This document shows, piece after piece, positions 50,045 through 58,466 of a DNA stretch of 64,000 bases. Each line of letters opens with the position of its first letter. Positions within the stretch are counted from its first letter, which is position 1. The stretch lies in the NCBI RefSeq assembly GCF_007786445.1, contig NZ_VNJI01000006.1:62001-126000 (forward strand), written 5' to 3'. The notes beneath the pieces are model-generated. The model had not been told where the DNA came from, searched no databases, and was given only the letters and a program-made list of their open reading frames with translations. This stretch comes from Paenibacillus cremeus. GTDB lineage: Bacteria; Bacillota; Bacilli; Paenibacillales; NBRC-103111. Both the position numbers and the translations under genes were made by a program.

Positions 50045-51733
50045 TTATTTGCCTTTCGCGTCAAACGAGCTTTTCAGCGACACGACACGGTTGAACACGA
50101 GCTTATCAGCCGTCGTATCCTTCGGATCGACGTTGAAGTAGCCGTGGCGGAAGAATTGGAACTTCTCCTGTGCTTGCGCAGCCTTCATGTTGTTCTCCAC
50201 GAAGCCTTGCAGCGTTTCGAGCGAATTCGGGTTGATGTTGTTGAGGAACGAATCGTTTTCGCCGGCTTCCTCGTCATCCTTCTCATCGAGGATGAGCGGC
50301 TCGTACAAGCGGAATTCCGCCGGACGGGCTTGCGTCGCTTCGACCCAGTGGATCGTGCCCTTCACCTTGCGGCCGGTAAAGCCGGTGCCGCTCTTCGTCT
50401 CCGGATCGTACGTGCAGCGCAGCTCGATCACGTTGCCGTCTGCATCCTTGACTACTTCCTCACACTTGATGAAGTAAGCATGCTTCAGCCGCACTTCGTT
50501 GCCCGGGAACAGGCGGAAGTAGCCTTTGACTGGCTCCTCCATGAAGTCATCCTGCTCGATGTAAATTTCACGCGAAAACGGAATTTGACGGTGGCCCATC
50601 GCTTCGTTCTCGGAGTTATTTTCCGCTTCCAGCTGCTCGACTTGCCCTTCCGGATAGTTGGTGATGACCACCTTCAGCGGATTAATGACTGCCATCGTCC
50701 GCAGCGTCTTGAGCTTCAGATCCTCGCGGATAAAATGCTCCAGCATGCGCGAGTCGGCTACCGCGTTGTTGGTTTTCACTACGCCCGTTTCCCGGATGAA
50801 ATCGCGGATCGCTTCCGGAGTATAGCCTTTGCGGCGCAGGGCGGAGATCGTCGGCATCCGTGGGTCGTCCCAGCCGTCCACGACTTTTTCCTCCACGAGC
50901 TTGCGCAGGAATCGCTTGCTCATCACGGTGTTGGTCAGGTTCAAGCGGCCGAATTCGTACTGCTGCGGCTGGCACTCCATCTCGCACTCGCGGATGACCC
51001 AGTCGTACAGCGGGCGGTGATCGGCAAACTCCAGCGTACAGATTGAGTGCGTAACGCCTTCAATCGCGTCCTCCAACGGGTGCGCATAGTCGTACATCGG
51101 ATAGATGCACCATTTGTCCCCGGTGTTGTGATGATGGGCAAACGCAATCCGGTAAAGCACCGGATCCCGCATATTCATGTTCGGGGAGCTCATGTCGATC
51201 TTGGCACGGAGCACCTTCTCGCCTTCCTTGAACTCGCCTTTGCGCATCCGTTCGAACAAATCAAGGTTCTCTTCCACGCTGCGGTTGCGGTAAGGGCTGT
51301 CTTGACCCGGCTGGGTCAGCGTGCCCCGGGTTTCGCGAATTTGCTCGGCGCTCAGATCGTCAATGTAGGCTTTGCCTCGTTTAATCAGCAGAACCGCGCG
51401 ATCATACATTTCTTCAAAGAAATCCGATGCGAAAAACAGCTTTTCCCATTCAAAGCCAAGCCATTTGACGTCTTCTTTGATCGATTCTACGTATTCCGTG
51501 TCTTCCTTGGTTGGGTTCGTGTCGTCAAAGCGCAGGTGGGTTCGTCCGCCGAATTCATCCGCCAGCTCAAAGTTCAGGCAGATCGATTTGGCATGTCCAA
51601 TATGAAGGTAGCCGTTCGGTTCCGGAGGGAAACGAGTCACGATCTCCTTCACTTTGCCTGTATTCAGGTCGTCCACAACGATCGCTTTAATAAAATTCGA
51701 GGAGGATGCAGGTGCCGGTTTCGTCGTTTCCAT
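50045..51733 (-). CDS. glnS: glutaminyl-tRNA synthetase
   Basis: 562 residues from ATG 51733 (AAAGG 9 nt upstream). Class I signature [16 protein letters not shown] near residue 35, [16 protein letters not shown], and the KMSKS-equivalent [11 protein letters not shown] near 265. C-terminal anticodon-binding beta barrels are complete; no YqeY fusion is present. Most Firmicutes make Gln-tRNA through GatCAB, so GlnRS is a marker of an acquired gene in the Paenibacillus group. Stand-alone, with a 12-bp palindrome CACATTAATGTG in its promoter region (51795-51806). Confidence 0.95.
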   Translation of the reverse strand: METTKPAPASSSNFIKAIVVDDLNTGKVKEIVTRFPPEPNGYLHIGHAKSICLNFELADEFGGRTHLRFDDTNPTKEDTEYVESIKEDVKWLGFEWEKLFFASDFFEEMYDRAVLLIKRGKAYIDDLSAEQIRETRGTLTQPGQDSPYRNRSVEENLDLFERMRKGEFKEGEKVLRAKIDMSSPNMNMRDPVLYRIAFAHHHNTGDKWCIYPMYDYAHPLEDAIEGVTHSICTLEFADHRPLYDWVIRECEMECQPQQYEFGRLNLTNTVMSKRFLRKLVEEKVVDGWDDPRMPTISALRRKGYTPEAIRDFIRETGVVKTNNAVADSRMLEHFIREDLKLKTLRTMAVINPLKVVITNYPEGQVEQLEAENNSENEAMGHRQIPFSREIYIEQDDFMEEPVKGYFRLFPGNEVRLKHAYFIKCEEVVKDADGNVIELRCTYDPETKSGTGFTGRKVKGTIHWVEATQARPAEFRLYEPLILDEKDDEEAGENDSFLNNINPNSLETLQGFVENNMKAAQAQEKFQFFRHGYFNVDPKDTTADKLVFNRVVSLKSSFDAKGK

Positions 51734-51982
51734 CGGTATCAACCTTTCTCGCAACTAAATTGCGTCTTTAAAAGGATATAGTATCTATAATACACACATT
51801 AATGTGCAATTATAATGGTTTCCCGCGGGTTTACAGGAAGTTTGAAGACCGCAGAAGTTTTTTATCTATCTTAGCAAATTCGTTCGCGTAATGAAAGTTT
51901 TCATTGCAAGAGTCCGTCCACACCTTATGCAAAAAGCAACATATGCTGAAGCGTATCGTATAAACGTGAGGAGGAATAGCCG

Positions 51983-52567
51983 ATGGCCGAGGGAACAACG
52001 GCTTCGCCGAACCGGTTCGTCTCCGTCCCGGTGATGCGGCTCATGGCACGGAGGATGATTCCGTTCTATTGCCGGATTGCTAATAATCGCAAGTATGCGG
52101 AGGCATGGACAGCGGGGGTACGCAAGGCTGATGTAAACGCGCTGGTCCGTCTGCTGAAGCAGGTGGGGATTCAGGTGCCAAGCCGGGAGGTCGGATCATT
52201 TGCCACCAACGGGATTGGCTACTTCGTTGAATTTAATGCCCCCAGTCCGATCAATCTGTACGCTGATGGGACGACACTGCAGCCGGGAACGACGCAGTCT
52301 TATTTCAACACGACGGTGCATCGCGCCATTGCTCGTGCCGTGCTGCCATTGTATCGCGCAATTGCTTTCCAACCTGTGTTTGCTAAGCTGGTGGTCCGGG
52401 CGATTGTGACCGGTAAACTCCGGCTGCTCCATGTGCTGGTCCGCAGCAAGGTGAAGACTCTTGCGCTGCGCACGATTCAGATCCAGGAATCCGGATTCCG
52501 GCTAGGGTTCAAATATGCGGCGAGCCGATTTGTATTTTACAATCTGTGCTTTCAGAGCGGGATATAA
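51983..52567 (+). CDS. hypothetical protein
   Basis: 194 residues, strongly basic, start supported by GAGGAGG 8 nt upstream of ATG 51983. Contains two arginine-rich helices, FVSVPVMRLMARRMIPFYCRIA and HRAIARAVLPLYRAIAFQPVF, and GIGYFVEFNAPSPINLYADG between them. No signal peptide. Not recognised; could be a spore- or membrane-associated protein. Stand-alone with a strong terminator. Confidence 0.7.
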   Translation: MAEGTTASPNRFVSVPVMRLMARRMIPFYCRIANNRKYAEAWTAGVRKADVNALVRLLKQVGIQVPSREVGSFATNGIGYFVEFNAPSPINLYADGTTLQPGTTQSYFNTTVHRAIARAVLPLYRAIAFQPVFAKLVVRAIVTGKLRLLHVLVRSKVKTLALRTIQIQESGFRLGFKYAASRFVFYNLCFQSGI

Positions 52568-52581
52568 TAGAGGGCCGAGTC

Positions 52582-52617
52582 AAGGCTGCCGAGATGGATG
52601 CTCGGTGGCCTTTTTGC
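52582..52617 (+). terminator. terminator
   Basis: AAGGCTGCCGAG (52582-52593) pairs with CTCGGTGGCCTT (52601-52612) through two G-U pairs, then TTTTT. Confidence 0.85.
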
Positions 52618-52727
52618 CATGGGGGTATGAGCAACAATGGCTCGCACTACTTTTTTGGTCGGGAATCAGGTATAGTACGGGTAAAAGCCCACGTTGGCTG
52701 CAGGGAAAATAAGGAGGCGTGACGCCC

Positions 52728-53360
52728 ATGTTAATCGAAGTATTTCAAGATACGGTATGCCCGTGGTGCCGAATCGGCGAACGGAATTTAATGAAAGCGT
52801 TAGAAGAGTGGAAAGGCGAGCCGGTCGAGGTACAATGGCGCGCGTTCTTGCTCGATCCGGGCGTACCGGAGGGCGGATTGCCGTTCAAAGAGACGCTGGC
52901 GGCCAAGTTTGGCTCAGCGGATCGGGCGGAGCAGGCCTTTGGACAGGTCACGCAAGCAGGGCGTGCGGTGGGATTGGACTTTCATTTTGACCGGGTAGAG
53001 TTTATGCCGGATACGCGGCTGTCGCATCAAGTGATCGCACTGGCACCGGAGGAGCGGAGGACGGCGCTTGTGGAAGCCATCCATCAGGCGTATTTCGAGA
53101 ATGGAAAAGATATCGGCAGCTTGGACGTCCTGCTGGAAGTGGTGTCCGGCGTCGGGCTGGATGCGGCAGCAATTCGCCAAGCGGTAGAGCGCGGTGAGGG
53201 CGTGGCGTCGGTCGGCGCGGATTTGGAATACGCCGGGCAGGTGGGCATCAGCGGCGTGCCGTTTTTCATCATTGGAGGGAAGTATGCCTTGACGGGCGCG
53301 CAGCCGCCGGAGACGTTCCTGAAGGTGATGCAGCGGGTGAGCGAAGAGGAAGCAGAGTAG
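52728..53360 (+). CDS. DsbA-family oxidoreductase (FrnE-like)
   Basis: 210 residues from ATG 52728 (AAGGAGG 10 nt upstream; GTG 52719 is in frame). Thioredoxin fold with CPWC at residues 12-15 (VFQDTVCPWCRIG), a helical insertion, and cis-Pro segment GISGVPFFIIGGKYALTGAQPPETF. Cytoplasmic 2-hydroxychromene isomerase/FrnE-like disulfide or polyketide-related oxidoreductase; partner unknown. Followed by a tandem repeat region. Confidence 0.9.
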   Translation: MLIEVFQDTVCPWCRIGERNLMKALEEWKGEPVEVQWRAFLLDPGVPEGGLPFKETLAAKFGSADRAEQAFGQVTQAGRAVGLDFHFDRVEFMPDTRLSHQVIALAPEERRTALVEAIHQAYFENGKDIGSLDVLLEVVSGVGLDAAAIRQAVERGEGVASVGADLEYAGQVGISGVPFFIIGGKYALTGAQPPETFLKVMQRVSEEEAE

Positions 53361-53379
53361 CAGGTAGGGGCGGGCAGCT

Positions 53380-53620
53380 GTAGAGCGGAAAATTCGCTTT
53401 GGACCGGCGCTATGTGGTGTGAGGGTGGCTGCAGAGCGGAAATTCCGCGTTGGATCGGCACTATACGGTCCGAGGGTGGCTCCAGAGCAGATATTCCGCT
53501 TTGGATAGGCCCCATGAGGCTCATGTACAACAGCAAAGTGGAAATTCCGCTTTGGACCAGCACCTTGCGACCCACAGTCAATTGCAGGGCGGAATTCCGG
53601 CTCTAGATTAGCCCTTCCCA
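53380..53620. repeat. five tandem copies of a 51-bp repeat
   Basis: Units start at 53380, 53431, 53482, 53533 and 53584, each exactly 51 bp apart (last one partial). Each begins with a variant of GCAGAGCGGAAATTCCGC, itself an inverted repeat (GCGGAA/TTCCGC), followed by TTTGGA and a more variable tail. Because 51 is a multiple of three, short repeat-coded open frames exist on both strands but without ribosome sites. Intergenic, between a DsbA-like and a DUF72 gene. Confidence 0.85.
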
Positions 53621-53673
53621 GGACGAGATAAGCTCCGAAATGATGCTTAGCGGTAAAAAGGAGGCCTTGAGCG

Positions 53674-54525
53674 ATGATCCGAATTGGACTAGCCGGCTGG
53701 GGAGACCATGACGACCTGTATGAGAAGGGCCTCCCCGCACGCGACCGATTAAAAGTGTACAGCCGATACTTCTCCGTCGTCGAGGTGGACAGCTCGTTTT
53801 ACGCGGTGCAGGCCGAGGCGCAGTACGAGAAGTGGGCGCAGGATACGCCGGATGATTTTCGCTTCGTGATCAAGGCGTACCAGGGCATGACCGGGCATCT
53901 GCGGGGCAAAAGCCCGTTTGCCGACACGGATGCGATGTTCCAAGCGTTCCGGGAGTCAATCGGGCCGGTGCAGCGGGCCGGGAAGCTGACGGCGGTGCTG
54001 TTCCAGTACCCGCCCTGGTTTGATTGCACGCGGGCCAATGTAGCGCTGGTACGAGAGGCGAAGGAGCGGATGAGCGGGCTCCCGGTTGCCCTGGAGTTCC
54101 GGCACCAGAGCTGGTTCGCCGGAGAGATGCGGGAGAAGACGCTAACCTTCATGCGGCAGGAAGGCTGGATGCACAGCATCTGCGATGAGCCGCAGGCTGG
54201 TAGCGGGTCGGTGCCGACGGTGCTGGAGCCGACCGACAGCGGCGTCACGATCGTGCGGATGCACGGACGCAACGTGTCCGGCTGGAACCAGCAGGGGGGC
54301 GGGCCGAACTGGCGGGAGGTGCGGTACTTGTACCGCTACAGCCAGGAGGAGCTGCAGGAGTGGCAGGTACATCTTGAGCTGCTGCAGCGGAGCACGCGGG
54401 AGATTTGCATCATTTTCAACAATAACTCCGGCGGAGACGCGGCACAGAATGCGACGGAGATGCTGCAGCTGCTCGGCATGGAGACGAAGGAATTCGCGCC
54501 CAAGCAGCTGGATTTATTTGAGTAA
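53674..54525 (+). CDS. DUF72 domain-containing protein (YecE-like)
   Basis: 283 residues, TIM-barrel-like DUF72: IRIGLAGWGDHDDLYEKG, FSVVEVDSSFYAVQAEAQYEKWAQDTPDDFRFVIKAYQGMTG, LPVALEFRHQSWF, VRMHGRN and IIFNNNSGGDAAQNA. Function unknown, often linked to DNA or sugar metabolism by context. AAGGAGG 9 nt before ATG 53674. Stand-alone with terminator. Confidence 0.9.
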   Translation: MIRIGLAGWGDHDDLYEKGLPARDRLKVYSRYFSVVEVDSSFYAVQAEAQYEKWAQDTPDDFRFVIKAYQGMTGHLRGKSPFADTDAMFQAFRESIGPVQRAGKLTAVLFQYPPWFDCTRANVALVREAKERMSGLPVALEFRHQSWFAGEMREKTLTFMRQEGWMHSICDEPQAGSGSVPTVLEPTDSGVTIVRMHGRNVSGWNQQGGGPNWREVRYLYRYSQEELQEWQVHLELLQRSTREICIIFNNNSGGDAAQNATEMLQLLGMETKEFAPKQLDLFE

Positions 54526-54577
54526 GAGGGAGACCCGCGCTGTAGTACGTAGGCTAGGGTAATCCCTCTTTTTTTAC
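54524..54577 (+). terminator. terminator after the DUF72 gene
   Basis: AAGAGGGA pairs with TCCCTCTT around a 31-nt loop, then TTTTTTT; begins inside the stop codon. Confidence 0.65.
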
Positions 54578-54584
54578 TTACCTT

Positions 54585-55271
54585 TCAGAATTGCTTCCAC
54601 CAAATGCCGGCGCACTCCGGCACCTGAACGAGCTGCTGCTCTGCCACACGGTCGGCCAGCGCATCCCCGAAGAAAAACCGCGTCAACGCCTCCGTCTGAG
54701 CCGCATCGTCAAAGCGATAATCCATCCGAATCCAGCGGTGCGAGAATCCGTAGTCTTCCTCTAAGGCCGCATAATACGCCTTCAAAAACGACGGCGGCTC
54801 TGGCGTCTCCACCCCTGTGCCCATCGTTTCCAAAATGATCACGGTGCCGTTCGGTCGAATCACACGCTCGATTTCACTCATCACGTCCGTCAAGTTTTGT
54901 CGCCAATCCTGCAAGTCGCTGCTCGCCAAATAGCAGATCGACCAGCCGGAGACGATGAGGTCGGCGCTTCCATCCGCGAGAGGCAGCTTGCGGTGATCAG
55001 CCGCTATGGTGCTCCACCCGCTTAATCCGGCCTTTTGCAGCCGCTGGGCTGTCACTTCGAGCATCGCAACGGATGCATCCAGGGCGATGATAGATCTGAC
55101 TTCCGGCGCTAGAACGGTGGTCAACCGTCCCGTCCCGGCCCCCAGGTCGATAATGTCCAGCCCTTGATAGGGGCATAGCTCCTCAATAATCGGTGCCAGG
55201 CTCGGCTGCTTGGAGATCAGCTGCTGATAGGTGTGGGCTTCGTGTTCGTAGATTCGGGTATGGTCAGGCAT
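54585..55271 (-). CDS. class I SAM-dependent methyltransferase
   Basis: 228 residues from ATG 55271 (GGGAGG 10 nt upstream). SAM motif I DIIDLGAGTGRLTTVLAP, motif II ALDASVAMLEVTAQRL, and GSADLIVSGWSICYLA with a C-terminal PNGTVIILETMG strand. Substrate unknown. Its promoter has the 19-bp MerR-type spacer with the same operator as the MerR-methyltransferase gene upstream, so both are likely induced together. Confidence 0.9.
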   Translation of the reverse strand: MPDHTRIYEHEAHTYQQLISKQPSLAPIIEELCPYQGLDIIDLGAGTGRLTTVLAPEVRSIIALDASVAMLEVTAQRLQKAGLSGWSTIAADHRKLPLADGSADLIVSGWSICYLASSDLQDWRQNLTDVMSEIERVIRPNGTVIILETMGTGVETPEPPSFLKAYYAALEEDYGFSHRWIRMDYRFDDAAQTEALTRFFFGDALADRVAEQQLVQVPECAGIWWKQF

Positions 55272-55310
55272 AGGTGTAGTTCCTCCCTTGGTTTCGTCAC
55301 TTGCCACCTC

Positions 55311-55341
55311 AGCATAAAAGTTAACGTTACGTGAAGGTCAA
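55311..55341 (-). promoter_or_regulatory. MerR-type promoter of the methyltransferase gene
   Basis: On the - strand TTGACC (55341-55336), 19-bp spacer, TATGCT (55316-55311). The spacer contains ACGTAACGTTAA, also found in the promoter at 56383-56413. A 19-bp spacer with a central operator is the hallmark of promoters that MerR proteins untwist. Confidence 0.75.
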
Positions 55342-55361
55342 GGGGAAAATACCCACCTGCA

Positions 55362-56351
55362 TCATCGAATCGGAATCGCACAAACAATATGCAGCCGCTC
55401 GCTGATCTGATGATGCTTCGTCATATAGCCCCGGGCATCGAACCAAGCCAGCAGCTGAGGTAAATCGGCGGCGGCTGACTGACCCTCCTCACGCACGTCC
55501 GTATGCATCAGGTCGGTTATGCAAATGCGCCCGCGGGGCTTCAGCACTCGTCGCATTTCATCCAAAGCCAGCGCCTGCTGATCTCCCGTCAGATGATGAA
55601 AGGCGAAGCTGGTGACGACAAAATCAAACTGCCCATCCAGGCAAGGGATCGCCAAAAAGTTGCCGAGCTTCGTCTCGAGCTCCGGGAATTTTCGCCGGCA
55701 GGCTTTCAGCATCTCCTTGGACTGGTCGACTCCAACCATCCGGACGCCGGCCTGCAGCAGCCTTCCAGCCAGATTGCCCGTGCCTGTGCCTAAATCCAGC
55801 CCGGCTTCGCCCGCCATGGGAGAGACCCAACGGACGGTGAGCTCCAGCGCTTCCTCATAGCTGGGATAGAGCGTCGAGTCGCTTTTTACACTCTGGTCAT
55901 GGGAGGCGGCCAAGCGATCGAAGCTCCAGCGGTCTACCCAGGTCCGGCGCTGCTCCCGCAGCCGCTTCGACCCTTCAGCCAGCTGATAAAAAGCCTCCAA
56001 GGGCAGCGATTGTTGCATCTGCAGCAGATGGATCATGCGGTCCGTTGTTTCGATAAGGTGCTTCATTTCGACCCATTGGGAAAACATCACCGAGCGCTGC
56101 AGCTCCAAATAATATTGAAGCTCCTCCTGCTCCCCCGCATCCAGCTGAGCCAGTGCACTTCGGATGTCCTCGATCGTCATGCCAGCCTCGCGAAGGGAGA
56201 GGATCGTCTGCAGCCGCCAAATATCCTGCTCCGTGAACGTTCGATACTGGTTCGTTGGCAGCTTGATGGGGGAAAGGAGCCCTTTTTCCTCATAAAAACG
56301 GATCGCCCGCTGCGATACATTCAGCTTGTCTGCTACCTCTTTGATTTTCAT
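55362..56351 (-). CDS. MerR regulator fused to a SAM methyltransferase
   Basis: 329 residues. Residues 1-110 are a MerR domain: KIKEVADKLNVSQRAIRFYEEKGLL, wing QYRTFTEQDIWRLQTI and a dimer helix. Residues about 150-329 are a methyltransferase: AGLDLGTGTGNLAGRLLQAGVRMVGVDQSKEML, FDFVVTSFAFHHLTGD, LKPRGRICITDL. So the sensor half is an enzyme fold. SAM or a substrate may be the inducer. It should control its own promoter and that of the neighbouring methyltransferase. Confidence 0.92.
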   Translation of the reverse strand: MKIKEVADKLNVSQRAIRFYEEKGLLSPIKLPTNQYRTFTEQDIWRLQTILSLREAGMTIEDIRSALAQLDAGEQEELQYYLELQRSVMFSQWVEMKHLIETTDRMIHLLQMQQSLPLEAFYQLAEGSKRLREQRRTWVDRWSFDRLAASHDQSVKSDSTLYPSYEEALELTVRWVSPMAGEAGLDLGTGTGNLAGRLLQAGVRMVGVDQSKEMLKACRRKFPELETKLGNFLAIPCLDGQFDFVVTSFAFHHLTGDQQALALDEMRRVLKPRGRICITDLMHTDVREEGQSAAADLPQLLAWFDARGYMTKHHQISERLHIVCAIPIR

Positions 56352-56382
56352 GCCCGCAGCCTCCGTCCTTCCTCGTTTGCGT

Positions 56383-56413
56383 CCATTAAACCTTAACGTT
56401 ACGTAAAAGTAAA
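56383..56413 (-). promoter_or_regulatory. MerR-type promoter of the fusion gene
   Basis: On the - strand TTTACT (56413-56408), 19-bp spacer, TAATGG (56388-56383); the spacer contains ACGTAACGTTAA as in the other promoter. Start point about 24 nt before ATG 56351. Confidence 0.7.
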
Positions 56414-56475
56414 GAGCGTGCTCAATAGGTAAAATTCTCTTTATCCCTTATAATGAAATGCAAAATGCAATATTG

Positions 56476-56515
56476 TTGACAACTGACATCGCTAAGTTAA
56501 TGTAACAGTTGCAAG
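56476..56515 (+). promoter_or_regulatory. adenine deaminase promoter
   Basis: TTGACA (56476-56481), 16-bp spacer, TAATGT. An imperfect dyad CAACTGACAT ... ATGTAACAGTTG overlaps it and may be an operator. No purine riboswitch or PurR-like box was recognised here. Confidence 0.45.
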
Positions 56516-56529
56516 GTGAGGAGGAATAG

Positions 56530-58374
56530 ATGATGCAATTATTCGGAGGAATCAGAAGGCCGCTCGCGGACTGCGTGCCTGATCTGGTGGCGACGGCCCG
56601 GGGGGCCAAGCCGGCCACACTTGTGGTGAGAAACGCCAAGCTGGTGAACGTCTGCTCGGGGGAGATTTTGGAAGGGATGTCGGTGGGCGTGCAGGGCTCA
56701 CGGATCGCCTACGTCGGACGCAAGCCGGAGCCGCTGATCGGCGAAGAGACTAAGGTGATCGACGCGCAGGGGAAATACTTGGCGCCGGGCTTTTTGGACG
56801 GGCACTGCCACATCGAGAGCACGCAGCTGACGGTGACGCAGTTTGCCCGCGCGGTGCTGCCGCAGGGGACGACGGGCGGATTTTTCGACGCGCATGAGAT
56901 GGTCAACGTGCTGGGGCTCAGCGGGCTCAAGCTAATGCTGGACGAGGCACGGCAGACGCCGCTGGCCGCTTACTTGCAGGTAGCCTCTTGCGTGCCGTCC
57001 ACCGACGCGAGCCTGGAAACCTCCGGGGCCTCGATCGGCCCGGCCGAAGTAGAAGAGGCGTTCAGCTGGGGACCGGACGTGATCGCGCTGGGCGAGGTAA
57101 TGAACTTCCCGGGGGTTGTGTACGGAGACCCGAAGATGCTCGGCGAAATTCAGGCGACGCTGCGGGCGGGACGCGTGGCGGACGGCCATTTCACCTGGCC
57201 GGCGAGCGATGAGCGGCTGATCGCTTACGCGGCCAGCGGCGTCACCGGTGACCACGAATGCGTCACCAAGGAGGATGTGGTCGAGCGGGTGCGGCTCGGC
57301 ATGTACGCCAAAATGCGCCGCGGGTCCGCTTGGCACGATGTGGAGGAGACGATCAAGGCGCACACCGAGCTGGGGCTCGATCCACGTCGGATGATGCTCG
57401 TCACGGACGATCGCAGCGTGGAGTCGCTCGTCGATGAAGGGCACATGAACTTTGTCATCCGCAATGCGATCCGCCAGGGCGTGAAGCCCGTGACCGCGAT
57501 TCAGATGGCGACGATCAATACGGCGGAGCGCTTTGGCGTGGCCCGCGATGTAGGGACGATTACGCCGGGCTCGTATGCGGATATGGTGCTGCTGGACGGG
57601 CATTTGGCCGATGTGAACGTGGCCATGACGATCTGCGCCGGGGAAGTGGTGGCGGAAAACGGCCAAATGGCATTGGAGCTGGCCGGGATGCATTACCCCG
57701 CCGAGGCGACCCGGTCGATGAACCTGGCGAGCGTGCCGGTACCGGAGGACTTCGTCATTGAAGCGCCGATCGAGGAAGGCAAGCTGCGAGCGCGCGTCAT
57801 TCGCGTGCAGGAGAATCACGTCGAGACGAAGGCGGAAGAAGCCTTGGTCACCGTACGAGGCGGGCGGGTCCAGCTCGAGCCGGGCGTCGGGCCGTGCAAA
57901 ATCGCCGTCTTCGAGCGGCATCAGGGCAGCGGCGGACGGTCGGTCGCGCTCGTGGACGGCATCGGCTTTCACGAGCCGGCGGCGCTTGCGATGACCGTGG
58001 CGCACGATAGCCACAACCTGCTCGTCATTGGCAACAACGACGAGCTCATGGCCCGGGCAGCCGCCCGTGTCGCGGAAGCGCAAGGCGGTGCCGCCTTTGC
58101 CGGAGCCGGTGGCGACGCGCTGCTCCCGCTGCGTATCGCCGGGCTGCTGTCCGATGCGCCCTTCGAAGAGGTCGCGGAGCAGTCGCGCCGGTTAAGCGCC
58201 GCGCTGCAGAGCGCAGGCTGCACGCTGAACTACGCCTTCATGACCTTGTCCCTGCTGGCGCTCGTGGTCATCCCCGAGCTGCGCATTTCTGACAAGGGGC
58301 TGGTGGAAATTACGGCGGATGGCATTCACAAGGTGCAGCTGTTTATCGACGCCGACGCCAAAGCATCCGATTAG
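56530..58374 (+). CDS. adeC: adenine deaminase
   Basis: 614 residues of the amidohydrolase-type adenine deaminase. Metal site GHCHIEST near residue 92, GTTGGFFDAHEMVNVLG, LGEVMNFPGV, DGHFTWPAS and VTDDRSVESLVDEGH, then the C-terminal domain VALVDGIGFHEPAALAMTVAHDSHNLLVIGNND. Converts adenine to hypoxanthine and ammonia. A few positions (HCHIEST, DAHEM) differ from the common HMHIESS and DPHEI, so a paralogue with a shifted substrate is possible. GAGGAGG 5 nt before ATG 56530. Confidence 0.88.
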   Translation: MMQLFGGIRRPLADCVPDLVATARGAKPATLVVRNAKLVNVCSGEILEGMSVGVQGSRIAYVGRKPEPLIGEETKVIDAQGKYLAPGFLDGHCHIESTQLTVTQFARAVLPQGTTGGFFDAHEMVNVLGLSGLKLMLDEARQTPLAAYLQVASCVPSTDASLETSGASIGPAEVEEAFSWGPDVIALGEVMNFPGVVYGDPKMLGEIQATLRAGRVADGHFTWPASDERLIAYAASGVTGDHECVTKEDVVERVRLGMYAKMRRGSAWHDVEETIKAHTELGLDPRRMMLVTDDRSVESLVDEGHMNFVIRNAIRQGVKPVTAIQMATINTAERFGVARDVGTITPGSYADMVLLDGHLADVNVAMTICAGEVVAENGQMALELAGMHYPAEATRSMNLASVPVPEDFVIEAPIEEGKLRARVIRVQENHVETKAEEALVTVRGGRVQLEPGVGPCKIAVFERHQGSGGRSVALVDGIGFHEPAALAMTVAHDSHNLLVIGNNDELMARAAARVAEAQGGAAFAGAGGDALLPLRIAGLLSDAPFEEVAEQSRRLSAALQSAGCTLNYAFMTLSLLALVVIPELRISDKGLVEITADGIHKVQLFIDADAKASD

Positions 58375-58466
58375 GATTATTCTGGAAGGCCGAGCTGCAC
58401 GTGCCTAATCGGATCGCCTCCCCCGAATACTGTAGAAATCCATTCGCATCTTGGGGAGGCGTAAGT

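Noticed and set aside
51734-51982. T-box leader upstream of glnS
   Set aside because: No specifier stem or T-box sequence (TGGNACCGCG) was seen in this short AT-rich region.
53084-53581. Minus-strand 165-residue frame with repeated PIQSGISAL units
   Set aside because: It is produced by the 51-bp tandem repeat, overlaps the DsbA-like gene and lacks a ribosome site.
56932-58083. Long open frame on the minus strand inside the adenine deaminase gene
   Set aside because: Arg/His-rich shadow of a high-GC gene with clear motifs on the + strand; no ribosome site.
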